In this document: one piece after another, positions 54,008 to 61,574 of the stretch | Position numbering within the stretch: the first letter of the stretch is position 1 | Layout of the letters: every line of letters begins with the position of its first letter | Source: Afipia carboxidovorans OM5 | GTDB lineage: Bacteria; Pseudomonadota; Alphaproteobacteria; Rhizobiales; Xanthobacteraceae | Length of the DNA stretch: 64,000 nucleotides | Assembly (NCBI RefSeq): GCF_000218565.1 | Contig: NC_015689.1 | Location: forward strand, 1-64,000 | Direction: 5' to 3' | The notes under the pieces: generated by a model | The model's input: only the letters and a program-made list of their open reading frames with translations | What the model was told of the DNA's origin: nothing | The model's database searches: none | Position numbers and translations under genes: made by a program

Positions 54008-55507
54008 CTACGGATCATCGTCGGGAGCATCCCCGCTGATCAGAGACAGTTTCACCGGCTCCTCGATTTCGTAACGCAGCAGCTTGGCGCGCAGGCCGAC
54101 GCGCGACAGGCCGAGTTCTTCCGCCGCGCGCGATTTGTTGCCCCGGTTGCGGATCAATGTCTCGCGGATGATGCGAGCTTCCATCCGTTCGACGCGGTCG
54201 CGCAAAAGTCCACCTTCGCCGATGAAGCGATCGATCAGCGGTTCCGGCGGAGATTGAGCTCCGTCGGCACGCAGGATGTGAGGCTCGATCAGGTCGGCGC
54301 TCAATATCCGGCCTTCCGCAAGGATGACCATTCGCGTGATCTGGTTTTCAAGCTCGCGGACGTTGCCTGGCCAGGGATAGGCGCAAAGCCGGTCGAGCGC
54401 TTCGTCCGTGAATCCGGAAATCTTGATGTCGTGCCGCGCGGTCACGCGCTCCAGCAGGGAATTCGCGAGCGAGGGTACGTCGCAAATCCGTTCGCGAAGC
54501 GGAGGAATGGAAATCGGAGAGATGGCAAGGCGATAGTAGAGGTCTTCGCGGAATTTTCCGGCCGCCGCCTCGCGCGCGATGTCGCGATTGGTGGCCGCGA
54601 TGACGCGGACATCGACCCGCAGCGTGCTGTTGCTGCCGACAGGACGGATTTCGCCTTCTTGCAGGAAACGCAGCAACTTGACCTGAAAAGCCTGGGGAAT
54701 GTCACCGATTTCATCGAGGAATACGGTGCCTTCATGGGCCTGCTCGAGCAGGCCGATACGATGCGCATGTGCGCCGGTGAAAGCCCCCTTGCGATGACCG
54801 AACAATTCGCTTTCGAGAAGCTCGGAAGGAATCGCGCCGCAATTGACGGCGTGGAATGGTTTGTCGGATCGCAGGCTGCAATAATGGATCGCGCGGGCGA
54901 TCAATTCCTTGCCGGTGCCGGTTTCGCCGAGAATCAGCGCGGGCACGTCGAAACCGGCGATGCGCGCCGCCATATCGCAAGCCGCATTCAAGGGCGAGAC
55001 AGGGCTGCGAACGATGTTGTCGAAATTGAATCCTTCGCGAAGCTGACGGCGCTGTTCATCGAGACGGTTCTGCACCGATGGGCCAAGCAGCTTGAGTTCG
55101 ACCGAAAGACGATCGTGTTCACGCTGAAGTTTGTAGAGTTGAGTGCCGTTTTTGAGCACCAGCAGCAGCTCTTCCGGATGCCAGGGCTTTGAAATGAAGT
55201 GATAGATCCCCGCCTTGTTGACGAGATCGATGATGTCGTTGGGATCGGTGTATCCCGTAATGATGACTCGCAGCACCTCCGGCCAGCGCCGGCGCACCTC
55301 GCTGAGAACCTCGAGGCCGGACATTCCCTGCATGCGCTGATCGCACAGGACGAGCTGGATCCATTGATTCTCGAGAATGGAGAGAGCTTCCGCGCCGCTG
55401 GTGGCGGTGAAGACCTCGAAATCGTCCTCAAGCGTTCGCTTGATCGCTTCGACGGAAAGATGTTCGTCGTCGACAACGAGAATGGCGGGAAGCGGAGTAT
55501 CGGCCAT
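54008..55507 (-). CDS. hoxA: HoxA, NtrC-family activator of hydrogenase genes
   Basis: A 499-residue sigma-54-dependent response regulator. The receiver domain has ILVVDDE and Asp56 in LCDQRM; the AAA+ domain has Walker A LGETGTGKEL and GAFTGA in HRKGAFTGAHA, the sigma-54 contact; a Fis-type HTH (KSRAAEELGLSRVGLRAKL) is at the end. It activates hox/hyp promoters. It starts 2 bp after hypB on the same strand, so it belongs to the hyp transcript. No sensor kinase or regulatory hydrogenase is in the window. Confidence 0.96.
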   Translation of the reverse strand: MADTPLPAILVVDDEHLSVEAIKRTLEDDFEVFTATSGAEALSILENQWIQLVLCDQRMQGMSGLEVLSEVRRRWPEVLRVIITGYTDPNDIIDLVNKAGIYHFISKPWHPEELLLVLKNGTQLYKLQREHDRLSVELKLLGPSVQNRLDEQRRQLREGFNFDNIVRSPVSPLNAACDMAARIAGFDVPALILGETGTGKELIARAIHYCSLRSDKPFHAVNCGAIPSELLESELFGHRKGAFTGAHAHRIGLLEQAHEGTVFLDEIGDIPQAFQVKLLRFLQEGEIRPVGSNSTLRVDVRVIAATNRDIAREAAAGKFREDLYYRLAISPISIPPLRERICDVPSLANSLLERVTARHDIKISGFTDEALDRLCAYPWPGNVRELENQITRMVILAEGRILSADLIEPHILRADGAQSPPEPLIDRFIGEGGLLRDRVERMEARIIRETLIRNRGNKSRAAEELGLSRVGLRAKLLRYEIEEPVKLSLISGDAPDDDP

Positions 55508-55509
55508 CG

Positions 55510-56289
55510 TCAGCGTGGCTCCGGCGTTGCGGTCGTGTCGGATGCGGCACGGTGTGATTCCGCGAGAGCGTTGGCGCGGGGCCGCGGGGATTCGCGCCGG
55601 GCGGCTATCCAGTCAAGCCATTGCTCCATGCCATCTCCGGTTCGCGCGGAAAGACGCAGAATGTCGATATTCGGATTGACGCGCCGGGCATTGGTTTCGC
55701 AGCGTTCGATGTCGAAATCGACATGCGGAGCGAGATCGATCTTGTTGAGCACCATCAGCGAGGCGGCTGCGAACATGTGCGGATATTTCAGCGGTTTGTC
55801 CTCGCCCTCGGTGACCGACAGCACGACGACCTTGCTGTCTTCGCCGAGATCGAATCCGGCGGGGCAAACAAGATTTCCGACATTCTCGATGAAGACGACG
55901 CCGCGATCCCGTAATTGCAGGCGGTCAAGCGCATCGCCGATCATGGCGGCGTCGAGATGGCATCCCTTCCCGGTATTGATCTGAATCGCCCGGACGCCGG
56001 TTTCGCGAATGCGGGCTGCATCGTTGTCGGTTTCCTGATCGCCCTCGATCACCGATATATTGTCACCTGCCATTTTCCGCAACGTTTCGACCAACAGCGT
56101 GGTCTTGCCGGAGCCTGGGCTGGAAACAAGATTGAGTGCGAGAATGCCTTTTTCCGCCAGTCGCTGACGGTTCAAGCGGGCAAGCTTGTTGTTTCTGGCA
56201 AGAATGTCAGTCTCGATCGGTACAACCCGCTTCGGCGGCGAGCCGGCGGTCTGCGTTCCTGCATCTGTCCTGGCGCGAGCCGTATGCAT
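55510..56289 (-). CDS. hypB: HypB, GTPase for nickel insertion
   Basis: A 259-residue SIMIBI GTPase loading nickel into the hydrogenase large subunit with HypA. P-loop LVSSPGSGKTTLL, switch VIEGDQETDND and guanine motif VLNKIDL are intact. The N-terminal Cys motif and the histidine-rich nickel-storage stretch found in many rhizobial HypB proteins are absent; only MHTARARTDAG precedes the core. The ATG at 56289 overlaps the hypA stop by 1 nt. Confidence 0.95.
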   Translation of the reverse strand: MHTARARTDAGTQTAGSPPKRVVPIETDILARNNKLARLNRQRLAEKGILALNLVSSPGSGKTTLLVETLRKMAGDNISVIEGDQETDNDAARIRETGVRAIQINTGKGCHLDAAMIGDALDRLQLRDRGVVFIENVGNLVCPAGFDLGEDSKVVVLSVTEGEDKPLKYPHMFAAASLMVLNKIDLAPHVDFDIERCETNARRVNPNIDILRLSARTGDGMEQWLDWIAARRESPRPRANALAESHRAASDTTATPEPR

Positions 56290-56630
56290 CAGATCACCTC
56301 CAGATCCTTGATACGAAGCTCCTCGCCACCGGTGACACGGAGGCGGCCACCTTCGCAGTGCGGGCACGATGCAGCCTGGTGGTCGATTTCGATGCTCTCA
56401 TTGCAATCGAAGCACCATGCGCGGCCGGGCAGGCCGATGATGTCGAGCGCTGCGCCCTCGGCGACGGTGCCGCGCGCGGTGACATCGAATCCGAACAGCA
56501 GGGCTTGCGGCTCGACACCTGCAAAGCACCCAATTTCGAGACGCACCCGCGTGACGCGCGTGAACTGGCTGCGGCTGGCTTCGTCCGCTATCAGTCCGAC
56601 CAGGCTCTGGCAAATCGACATTTCATGCAT
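56289..56630 (-). CDS. hypA: HypA, nickel metallochaperone
   Basis: A 113-residue nickel chaperone. The N-terminal MHEMSICQSL provides the nickel-binding His2, and Cys73, Cys76, Cys89 and Cys92 (CFDC, CPHC) bind structural zinc. It delivers Ni to hydrogenase with HypB. It overlaps the hoxV end by 8 bp. Confidence 0.95.
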   Translation of the reverse strand: MHEMSICQSLVGLIADEASRSQFTRVTRVRLEIGCFAGVEPQALLFGFDVTARGTVAEGAALDIIGLPGRAWCFDCNESIEIDHQAASCPHCEGGRLRVTGGEELRIKDLEVI

Positions 56631-57546
56631 CGTACTTTGTCCGGGTTTGCCAGATCACCGGCAGGCAGGGATCGGCGCAGGTCAACGCGATCCTGATACG
56701 GTCGCTGCGCCCGGCGGATGGTCCGGTCGCTGCCGATTGGAGCAGGTTCTGGAGAAATGCGCTATCTCCGATCATGCTATCTGTTGGCGTCTCGATACGG
56801 TAGTCCTCGATGGCGCCGTTCCGCAGCCGCGCATAATGGAGCAGCCGCCCGCGGGCCGCTTCGGCCCAGCCCCCGCTGGTGTCGGTCCGCCCGTAGCGGA
56901 TACCAGCGTCGCCCGAGGTAATGTCGATGATGAGCGTGGCGGCTTCCACCACGCGGGCCGCCATCCGGGCGAAAAGGGTGATGCCCTCGTTGTCCACGAT
57001 GCGAGACAGCGCCGGATGCTGGATGACACGGCCGATGAACGTAGGATCAAATTCCGCCGCTGTCCGCCCCGACGATTTGGGCCACTTCTCCACCTGCTTA
57101 AGATATTTCGCGGGCCGACTCTGGCTGTTTTTCAACCAGCCATCGAAATCGTCCAGGACATCCGTGGCGCGAGTCGAAAACAGCGTATGCTCGAGATCGC
57201 GAAGGTGGCTGTCGCATAGTCCGGCAAGGCCGGACAAGTCGTCGTTGCATGGAACATCATGAAGCGCCAGCGGCCAGTCGCGCAGCATCACCAAAGCGTG
57301 CTCGCGCAGCGTTTCGTATGCGATCACTGTGTGGGTGCCGGTTGTCGGCAGGATTCCCATCGCCATTGCGGCTGCCGCACCTTGGGCCGCGGGACAGAGA
57401 TTAAAGATAAGCGGCATCAGCCGGAGCGCATCGTCACAACGCCGTCCGACGAGCAAGTGCGTCGGAAACAGAGTGCCGCGAACGGAAACGGAGAATCTTG
57501 TTTCGCCGCGAATCTGCTGGATGCCTATCGTCAGGACCTGTGTCAC
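56623..57546 (-). CDS. hoxV: HoxV/HupK, hydrogenase maturation scaffold
   Basis: A 307-residue HupK/HoxV protein, a degenerate relative of the hydrogenase large subunit used as a scaffold for the Fe(CN)2CO cofactor. It retains FNLCPAAQGAAAAMAMG (a remnant of the N-terminal cysteine motif) and CADPCLPV near the end (remnant of DPCxxC). The GTG start lies in the stop of the preceding gene (GTGA). Confidence 0.9.
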   Translation of the reverse strand: MTQVLTIGIQQIRGETRFSVSVRGTLFPTHLLVGRRCDDALRLMPLIFNLCPAAQGAAAAMAMGILPTTGTHTVIAYETLREHALVMLRDWPLALHDVPCNDDLSGLAGLCDSHLRDLEHTLFSTRATDVLDDFDGWLKNSQSRPAKYLKQVEKWPKSSGRTAAEFDPTFIGRVIQHPALSRIVDNEGITLFARMAARVVEAATLIIDITSGDAGIRYGRTDTSGGWAEAARGRLLHYARLRNGAIEDYRIETPTDSMIGDSAFLQNLLQSAATGPSAGRSDRIRIALTCADPCLPVIWQTRTKYDA

Positions 57547-58394
57547 GGGATGACGGGATCCTTGGGTGAATCTGCAAGGCCTGCACTGATCAACGCGCGG
57601 CGGCTCGGATTCGCGGGGATGTGAGCGGTTGCCGTCTCGTCTGAAGAGGCGGCCCGTGCAGCCTCACGCTCCGCCGCGCTTGCAAGTTCGGCCTGCCGCA
57701 TCGCGCTGATGTCGGCGGTGCGGTCGGTGTCTTCGTCAAGGTTGCCCTCGTCGAACAATCCTGCGATCGCCGCACGGGCAACGTCGGTGGCCTGGAGCTG
57801 GCTGGCGAATTCCGCCATCGAGGAAAACAGCGAGCAGGCGAAATAACCGCCCGCCGGCGGGCGGTTATTGAAGATGAATTCATAGCAGCCGGATGGGAAC
57901 GCGAAGTTTCGCTTCGTTCCAATGCGCAGTTGCGACCAGTCCTCGTCGGTGGCGGGCAGCACCACGATATTCATGCACCACGGCATCATCAGAATGCCGA
58001 CGATCCGGTTTTCCCAGATCCTGAAGCCGATAGCCTCGACGTTCAGCGAATTGTTGCTGAACGGTGTATCGCGCATTTTTGTGTTGAAGACCTGACGGAA
58101 GGATTCGGTCAGTTGTTTGGGTTTTTCCACGAGGTCGCGCGCGAGAGGGGATTCCGATGCGGGCGAGGGGGGATCGGAATCGATCACCATGAACTGATCG
58201 CGGGCGCCATCGCAGTGCGGGCATCGCCAGTCGCCGGGCAGCGCCGAGAAGGGTGTGCCGGGTGGAATCTGGCGTATATCGTCGCCGACCGCCGGATCGT
58301 AGCTGTACCAGCAGATCTTGCATTCGAGGATCGCGTCGTCGCCGATCTTCTTCGTGTCGCCGAGAAACGAGCCTTCAAATCGCGCGGAGGTCAT
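57543..58394 (-). CDS. hoxRT: Rubredoxin-HupJ fusion (HoxR-HoxT), hydrogenase assembly
   Basis: About 283 residues joining two proteins that are separate in Ralstonia. Residues 1-75 are a rubredoxin (Cys25, Cys28, Cys58, Cys61; CKIC and CPHC) equivalent to HupI/HoxR. Residues of about 95-210 are a HupJ/HybE assembly chaperone (FSNNSLNVEAIGFRIWENRIVGILMMPWCMNIVVLP and FPSGCYEFIFNNRPPAGGYFACSLFS). An Ala/Asp-rich tail follows. The ATG at 58394 overlaps the hoxQ stop in ATGA, so the longer frame to 58571 is not used. The rubredoxin may protect the small-subunit clusters from oxygen during assembly. Confidence 0.92.
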   Translation of the reverse strand: MTSARFEGSFLGDTKKIGDDAILECKICWYSYDPAVGDDIRQIPPGTPFSALPGDWRCPHCDGARDQFMVIDSDPPSPASESPLARDLVEKPKQLTESFRQVFNTKMRDTPFSNNSLNVEAIGFRIWENRIVGILMMPWCMNIVVLPATDEDWSQLRIGTKRNFAFPSGCYEFIFNNRPPAGGYFACSLFSSMAEFASQLQATDVARAAIAGLFDEGNLDEDTDRTADISAMRQAELASAAEREAARAASSDETATAHIPANPSRRALISAGLADSPKDPVIP

Positions 58395-59224
58395 GCGATA
58401 GCCTCCGCGACTTCGGCGATCCGCGTTGCGGAATCGCGAATGTCCTCCGGGGCGGCGCACGCCACTTCCGGGATGTCGGAAACCTCGATGGTGTCGAGGA
58501 TCAACGCGTCCTGCGAATTGTAGTAGCGAACTCGCCAGACACCGGGATGGCCGGTGCTTTCGATGCGACAATTGCCGTAACCGCGCGAGAGGAACGTCAC
58601 TTGCCCCGGACCGAGCGCCGCCGCGAGATAATCGAGATCCTCAGGGGTGTGCGGCATCAAGGTGAGATTCACCACGTGCGGCGGATCGCCTCGCCGCCGC
58701 TTGTCGAGCGCTTCGGTGATCTCGGCGAGCAGAAACGGTCCGTTCACGACGCCAGGCACCGGCATCGGTGGTGAGGGCGGAGTGGTGTTGGCGGCAAGAG
58801 CCGCCCCGGGCACCGCTCCGATCTCGATATGCTCTTGTGCATTCGCGCCGAGCGTGCGGATGCGCCAGACGCCGGCAAAGACGGATTCCTGGGATTCGAT
58901 GCGCGGGTTTGCGTCGATGCGCAATGCGACCTCACCCTCGCCCAGCGCGTCGGCGAACACCTTGGTGTTCTGCGCATCGAGCGGGGGAATGTCGAAACGG
59001 ATGTTGCCGCGCTCAGGTGTCCAGCTCGCGGCAGCAGCGGCGAGCGTTCGCAATGCGTCTACCGCGGGCCGCACTTTCTCGGGATCATCAACCATCGGGT
59101 AATGCGGCTCGAAGGTCCGCATGCCGGACGGCATCGCCAGATAGCTGAGATCGGTGCCGTCTTCCTCGGAAGGCTGGCTACCTGGCCCGAATCCCGTCGG
59201 GGGCGTCGTGAAACTGTAAGCCAT
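58391..59224 (-). CDS. hoxQ: HoxQ/HupH, hydrogenase maturation protein
   Basis: A 277-residue HupH-family protein. The repeated parts LAEITEALDKRRRGDPPHVVNLTLMPHTPEDLDYL and RGYGNCRIESTGHPGVWRVRYYNSQDALILDTIEV are diagnostic. It helps small-subunit maturation with HupG in oxygen-exposed cells. It follows hoxO by 14 bp on the minus strand. Confidence 0.9.
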   Translation of the reverse strand: MAYSFTTPPTGFGPGSQPSEEDGTDLSYLAMPSGMRTFEPHYPMVDDPEKVRPAVDALRTLAAAAASWTPERGNIRFDIPPLDAQNTKVFADALGEGEVALRIDANPRIESQESVFAGVWRIRTLGANAQEHIEIGAVPGAALAANTTPPSPPMPVPGVVNGPFLLAEITEALDKRRRGDPPHVVNLTLMPHTPEDLDYLAAALGPGQVTFLSRGYGNCRIESTGHPGVWRVRYYNSQDALILDTIEVSDIPEVACAAPEDIRDSATRIAEVAEAIA

Positions 59225-59238
59225 GACTATCCTTGCTG

Positions 59239-59622
59239 TTACTGCGCTGTCGCGGGTTGCGGGCGGTCCAGAATCGATTTGATCTCGCTAAGGTAGTCCG
59301 GCCATTCGCGAACTTTCGGCACCGCGCCGATCAGCGCGCCGTCACGCAGGAACAACAGCGACGGGGTCGGCCAGACGTCGTAACGTTCGCGGAGCGACTG
59401 CTCGATCGCGCGATCCACCACCGCGGGCTTGAAGCGGTACTGAAACGCCTGCACGAGCTCGGGCAGGATCGCGGCCACATCGTCGGTTTCGAGATTCTTC
59501 ACCGGATCGCCAGTGAGAAAAACCACCCGCTCTCCTTTCGCGGAGGCAAAATCGTCGTAGCTCGCAGCATCGAGCAGGGGGTAGCCGAGGTCGTTTGTCA
59601 GTCTTTTGATGGCTTTCGACAT
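59239..59622 (-). CDS. hoxO: HoxO/HupG, thioredoxin-fold hydrogenase chaperone
   Basis: About 127 residues of the HyaE/HupG family, a thioredoxin-like fold without catalytic cysteines that holds the Tat signal peptide of the small subunit. RVVFLTGDPVKNLETDDVAAILPEL and VWPTPSLLFLRDGALIGAVPKVREW are typical. The ATG at 59622, behind AGGAG, is used; the longer frame is a read of hupF. Confidence 0.92.
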   Translation of the reverse strand: MSKAIKRLTNDLGYPLLDAASYDDFASAKGERVVFLTGDPVKNLETDDVAAILPELVQAFQYRFKPAVVDRAIEQSLRERYDVWPTPSLLFLRDGALIGAVPKVREWPDYLSEIKSILDRPQPATAQ

Positions 59623-59632
59623 CGTAAATCTC

Positions 59633-59956
59633 CTAATGCACGGTGTTGCCGCGACGGATCTGTTCCAGATGGGGCGGAAGCACCGGCTCGCGGTTGTCGA
59701 GGTCCGGAAACAGTCCGGCGATGTCATCGCCATCCGCGACAGCGGTCAGACTGCGTAAGGCGCTGCGGATCAGCGCGGCTTCGTCGTCGTCGAGAATGCG
59801 GCGCGCGGTGCCGAGGAATACCAGCAGCCATTGGCCGGGAGTAACCGAACCGACCAGCCGGATGTCCACGCTTTGCGGCATGTCCGATGCTTCATCGAGG
59901 CATCTCGCCGTGAACTCACCGGCGGACAGGACTTTCATGGGAACGCCGATGCACAT
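59633..59956 (-). CDS. hupF: HupF, HypC-like hydrogenase chaperone
   Basis: About 107 residues of the HypC/HupF family. The N-terminal MCIGVPMKV provides Cys2, which binds the iron carrier; GQWLLVFLGTARRIL is the family core and a C-terminal extension is typical of HupF, which stabilises the large subunit in air. The ATG at 59956 lies 1 bp after the hoxM stop. In Ralstonia nomenclature this gene is hoxL; I avoid that name because it is used here for the large subunit. Confidence 0.93.
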   Translation of the reverse strand: MCIGVPMKVLSAGEFTARCLDEASDMPQSVDIRLVGSVTPGQWLLVFLGTARRILDDDEAALIRSALRSLTAVADGDDIAGLFPDLDNREPVLPPHLEQIRRGNTVH

Positions 59957-59957
59957 G

Positions 59958-60575
59958 TCAGGCGCTCCAGTCCGAGAGGAAACGTTCGTCGCCTGTGCGG
60001 CACGCGGCGTTTTCGCTGGGGCGGCCGCTTTCGTAAAGACGCTGCTCCAGTGCGCCCGGACCGAGTTCCTCGGCGGCACTGTCGCGGCGCTGCACCGGCA
60101 CGTTCAGCCGCTGCAATTCGGCGAGCACGGCGGCAATCGCATCGTCGATGCGGGACACGATCAACGGGCGGAGCGACCCGCCATAGTCCTCGATCATTTC
60201 CGGCTGAAGGCCGACCAGCAGGATGCGGCGCGGCGTCCAGCCGAGCATCTTGGCGGTGATCAGAACTTCCTGAAAACCGGCTTGGTGGAGAGAGACTTTC
60301 TTTGCTCCCATGAAAGCCGGGACGCTGTCGTCCTCGACGAGTTTCAGGGTGCCGGGCGGCAGCCCGTAATCCACGGCATCGAGAATGATAAGGGTCGAGC
60401 AAGCCTGAACATGCGGCAGCAGGAAAATGCCCTGCGTGCCCCCGTCCATCACGGTGACGGTGTCAGGAAAAGCATATTGCTGGTGCAGACGCTCGACGGC
60501 GCGCACCCCGAATCCCTCGTCGGCCCACAAAACATTGCCGATTCCGAGAATCAGAATCGAAGACTCTTCACTCAC
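59958..60575 (-). CDS. hoxM: HoxM/HupD, hydrogenase maturation endopeptidase
   Basis: A 205-residue HyaD-type protease that clips the C-terminal peptide of HoxL after nickel insertion. The nickel-sensing residues Glu20 (IGNVLWADEGFGV), Asp66 (ILDAVDYG) and His97 (SLHQAGF) are all present. It is the first gene after a terminator and a sigma-54-like promoter, and heads the maturation operon. Confidence 0.95.
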   Translation of the reverse strand: MSEESSILILGIGNVLWADEGFGVRAVERLHQQYAFPDTVTVMDGGTQGIFLLPHVQACSTLIILDAVDYGLPPGTLKLVEDDSVPAFMGAKKVSLHQAGFQEVLITAKMLGWTPRRILLVGLQPEMIEDYGGSLRPLIVSRIDDAIAAVLAELQRLNVPVQRRDSAAEELGPGALEQRLYESGRPSENAACRTGDERFLSDWSA

Positions 60576-60621
60576 GCGTTCCTCCCGCCGGTGTCAGCAC
60601 CGGTTCTTTGAATGATTAAAA

Positions 60622-60636
60622 ACAAGAATCGTGCCA
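60622..60636 (-). promoter_or_regulatory. Sigma-54-like promoter before hoxM
   Basis: On the minus strand, TGGCACG-N4-TTGT matches the -24/-12 sigma-54 consensus (TGGCACG-N4-TTGC) in all but the last base. It lies 47 bp before the hoxM ATG. HoxA, the sigma-54 activator encoded downstream, is the likely partner. Confidence 0.6.
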
Positions 60637-60767
60637 GCGGCCGTCAAATATGAAATGTACGTATTTTCATATAGTTAGAAGGGGAAAGGCAGGCTCGCGA
60701 CTCTGCAATGGAAATACTTCTCTCAGAAACCGGGCGAAGTGGATGGATTCTTTCCATGCCCGCGACA

Positions 60768-60795
60768 TAAAAAAAGGCAGCCATTAAGGCTGCCT
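60768..60795 (-). terminator. Intrinsic terminator after hoxZ
   Basis: On the minus strand, AGGCAGCC and its complement form an 8-bp stem around a five-base loop, followed by seven U residues, 26 nt downstream of the hoxZ stop. It separates the structural genes hoxK-hoxL-hoxZ from the maturation genes. Confidence 0.9.
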
Positions 60796-60820
60796 GAGTT
60801 AGGAGAGAAGCTTTTCAGGA

Positions 60821-61564
60821 TCAGGACGGATCGTCGTCCTTGAAGGTCCGGTGACCCGAGATCATGGTCGAAACGATGCTCTGGCGGGACATGATGTCTT
60901 CGCGGATGGCGACGTAGATGTGGATGATGACGAAAGTCAGAATCCACCACATGCCGAGACGATGCAGCGTGTGAACGTCGAAGCTCTGACCGACCAGCGG
61001 GATCACCCAGCCGAACAGGGTGTCCTGCCAGCTTCCCCGCTGTGAGCCTTCCGCATAAAGCGCGAAGCCCGTGAGGATCATGAACATCGTGCCGATCGTG
61101 ATGAACAGGAACATTGCGATCTGCGCGAGTGGGTTATGGCCCGCATACTTCTTCGGCCGTTTCTCGATGAAGAGATACCAGCGCAGTTCGAACCAGATCT
61201 CGCTCCACCAGTGGCGGCTCGTGAGCGGCAACCGGAAGAGCTGCTTCGCATGATGGTTGCCGACCAGCGACCAGTAGAAGCGGAACAGGAAGCCGATCGC
61301 CAGGATATATCCGGCCGTGAAGTGGGTGAACCGGATATAGCCCATCAGGAAGTTGGCGCTCGCCTCGCCCGGCATCGTCGGCAGGGGTCTGCCGATGAAG
61401 AAGCCGGTCAGTGCGAGCACCAGAATGGCGATGGCGTTGATCCAGTGCCATAGCCGAACGGGGGCCTCGTAAACATAGACCGAGGTTTGCCGCGAACCGC
61501 CGACGAGTTCGTGGCTTTCCGTCTCCAACACACCTTCATGTCTCATATTGGTGATGTCGCTCAT
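60821..61564 (-). CDS. hoxZ: HoxZ/HupC, hydrogenase cytochrome b subunit
   Basis: A 247-residue di-haem membrane cytochrome b with four helices (WINAIAILVLALTGFFIG, YILAIGFLFRFYWSL, AMFLFITIGTMFMILTGFALY, WILTFVIIHIYVA) and spaced His ligands. It carries electrons from the hydrogenase small subunit to quinone. It begins 10 bp after hoxL. Confidence 0.96.
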   Translation of the reverse strand: MSDITNMRHEGVLETESHELVGGSRQTSVYVYEAPVRLWHWINAIAILVLALTGFFIGRPLPTMPGEASANFLMGYIRFTHFTAGYILAIGFLFRFYWSLVGNHHAKQLFRLPLTSRHWWSEIWFELRWYLFIEKRPKKYAGHNPLAQIAMFLFITIGTMFMILTGFALYAEGSQRGSWQDTLFGWVIPLVGQSFDVHTLHRLGMWWILTFVIIHIYVAIREDIMSRQSIVSTMISGHRTFKDDDPS

Positions 61565-61574
61565 GATCGCCTCC

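Noticed and set aside
54005..55192. A 395-codon plus-strand frame opposite hoxA
   Set aside because: Antisense shadow of hoxA, whose three domains are complete on the other strand.
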